Source: Chara braunii (taxonomy: Eukaryota; Streptophyta; Charophyceae; Charales; Characeae). Taken from it: a DNA stretch of 64,000 bases. The notes below the pieces were generated by a model. It worked only from the letters and a program-made list of their open reading frames with translations. It had not been told where the DNA came from and searched no databases. The stretch is from positions 336,224-400,223 of the forward strand of contig BFEA01000908.1 of assembly GCA_003427395.1 (NCBI GenBank). The letters run 5' to 3'. This document shows, one piece after another, positions 62,408 through 64,000 of the stretch. A program made the position numbers and the translations under genes. How positions within the stretch are numbered: the first letter of the stretch is position 1; each line of letters starts with the position of its first letter.

Positions 62408-63480
62408 AATAAGGCCGGCGAGAGTAAAAGGGCGTTTACCAGATGTAGGCCTCGGGCTTTGTAGAAGTAAAGCAGCACGGGCCTTGTAAAGGTAAAGCAT
62501 TGTGAAAAGGTATCTCGCCAAGGCTCAGAAACGTGAAAACAGGTCAAAGGTCAAGTTCTCTATCAACAGGCACATCTAAATCTAAGGCAAAGGGCATTGT
62601 CGAAAGACATACCTGTTCACCAGGAGATGTGTATGTCATGTCTGTTCGGGTAACAGTGTGACTGTACGTGCAGGCAATGTACCTCTTCGTGCGAGTTGTG
62701 CCTGTTCGTGCAGGAGATGTGTGACTGTTCGGGTAGAAGTCAAAGTGTTTGTTCAAGCAGTAAATGTGTTTGTTCGTTGAGAGTTGTGCCTGTTCGAAAC
62801 TAAAGTCAATAGGTGCAGTCCCAGTTCTGGTTTAAGTCAAGGGGTCAGTCCAGATCCAGACTTTCAAGTCCAAATACAGGCCGAGAGGCCTCAGCAGCAG
62901 TTGAACTTCATTCGGACTCTAGTGAGACATATGCAATGCAGGGTCTGGGACAGAGGAAAGGCCGAATTTAGCCAATGCAGACCGGACGAGGAGTGGTCAG
63001 CACTATAAAGGGAGCTACCTGCATCATTCCTCGCCAGATCTCCACTGGCTGCAATGCGTGGAAGTGCTGGTTCACTTGTGCCCTGAGTCAGGAGGAACAA
63101 CGCTGGAGGTAGAAGATGCGCTGTGTGGGGGAAGAAGCCTGTACGCTGGATATATGACGCAGGCATAGCTGCCCAGCGAGTTAGCATTAGTACTAGAGGG
63201 TTAGTATGTAGGTACGAGTAGTATTCAGATCCTCATGAGTAGAGAATGTGTATGCATTGTAAGAGGAAGGGACTGAGATATAGAGTGTTCATTCAAGGTT
63301 TGGCTATGGGAGATACTTACCTGAGTTGGTTGTGAACTGCAGAGGTGGCGCTGATGAGTTGTGACAATATTGATGACTGGGAGATAATCTGCAGGGGTAG
63401 CGCTGTTGACAATAGTTGTGACAATATTGATGAGTTGTGACAATATTGATGAGTTGAACAAAGATTTGTGTTGCGCTGAT
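62408..63480 (+). repeat. Repeat-rich 3' flank of the gypsy (possible LTR)
   Basis: Repeated G-CCTGTTCG-GCAG-AGATGTGT-like units lie at about 62620-62790. Tandem ~19-base units GACAATATTGATGAGTTGT lie at 63361-63460, inside a larger ~55-base duplication with ATCTGCAG-GG-AGCGCTG. No gene. It could be the 3' LTR, but there is no partner to compare. Confidence 0.45.
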
Positions 63481-64000
63481 GAGCGCTGGACTGAGGGGAA
63501 CTTTGAAACACTTTTTAATCATATTTCTGATAATACAAGCTGTGAAATTCGGTGCTCTTCTTCTCTACCTTTGTCTGTGGTTGAGACTATTGATCACTGC
63601 GTGTGAAGATGATGCATGATATGTACACATCTGCGTGAGATGGTCCCCTGGAGCCATGCACTATTGAAACGTGTGAACTATTCGGATTTATGGGAGTTAC
63701 TGCAAAAAATGGAGTTTTCTAGGGAAAGTTGAATAATACGTCCGTCCGTTTTGTTCGGGGGAAGATTCTAGTGCACTGCAATAAATATCACGCTCGGTAC
63801 CTTCTGAGAAAAGTGGTCAAAATGCAAAATGGATAGTTCAAAGTCGTGCTCTCCCTAACTTGCACACGAGGTGTGCGCCTCCGTCCCTGCATGTCCTAGT
63901 GTGTATGCAATCGTCACCATCTTGTGCGAGCCTATACTGTTTTTTTTTGTTTTTGTTTTTTTCCCCTGAGTGTACAAGTCTGTTTCTGACCTGCACAAGG
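63481..64000. other. Gene-free end of the window
   Basis: No gene or known repeat recognised; a T/G run lies near 63937-63963. Confidence 0.4.

Noticed and set aside
1-64000. CRISPR array, bacterial operon, DNA-transposon transposase
   Set aside because: No direct repeats with uniform spacers, no Shine-Dalgarno organised genes and no transposase motif were seen.

Overview
Kind of genome. This is a repeat-laden eukaryotic nuclear window with one recognisable host gene, a plant-type RPL13 (cytosolic ribosomal protein eL13) with a GT-AG intron, at 46.36-47.91 kb. Almost all other coding-like sequence comes from retrotransposons: L1-like LINEs and Ty3/gypsy elements, two of them with a chromodomain-like C-terminus. 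Intergenic DNA is very long and full of decayed repeats. This fits a large streptophyte genome. A charophyte alga such as Chara is my best guess, but that is inference and nothing in the window proves the species.

Layout. 1-4.5 kb: anonymous DNA with a tandem array, several strong hairpins, tRNA-like repeats and microsatellites. 4.5-7.0 kb (-): LINE ORF1 plus the first codons of its endonuclease. 8.2-10.6 kb (-): the 3' end of another LINE ORF2. 10.6-15.6 kb (+): the best LINE copy (ORF1, endonuclease, reverse transcriptase), cut inside the RT. 15.6-23.6 kb (+): a chromodomain-bearing Ty3/gypsy element with putative 5' LTR, primer binding site, gag, protease, RT and integrase; its RNase H domain has been deleted. 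23.6-34.1 kb: mostly gene-free repeat DNA, with a decayed minus-strand relic (24.0-25.6 kb) related to the array at 40-42 kb. 34.1-42.3 kb (-): a second, different Ty3/gypsy element (gag, protease, RT, RNase H, integrase with GPY/F motif). Immediately upstream of its gag lies a series of small paralogous ORFs. 42.3-46.1 kb: GATA/GA microsatellite, assembly gap, local tandem repeats and tRNA-derived repeats. 46.1-47.9 kb: RPL13. 47.9-60.2 kb: gene-free repeat mosaic, including a 0.68-kb inverted repeat and a six-copy short hairpin/peptide-like repeat. 60.2-62.4 kb (+): a 5'-truncated chromodomain-bearing gypsy. 62.4-64 kb: repeats only.

Most interesting signal. The minus-strand gypsy at 34-42 kb carries, between its 5' side and gag, at least four tandem copies of a roughly 120-150-residue domain I do not recognise. 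They share Y-D-[IV]-x-x-Y-V, C/L-W and P-x-P-P signatures. A fifth copy sits at 24.0-24.6 kb beside a relative of the last small ORF of the array. This looks like an expanded, duplicated pre-gag module of a retroelement, or a host/parasite gene array captured by one.

How things work together. RPL13 is the only gene with an intact, conserved structure. It has a likely 5'-UTR intron and telo-box motifs in its main intron. The transposons are all broken by stops, frameshifts, deletions or assembly gaps. Many of the stops sit where Trp or Gln is expected, as G-to-A/C-to-T decay would give. No CRISPR, operon or complete tRNA/rRNA gene was seen. Homology statements are pattern recognition from the sequence, not database searches.
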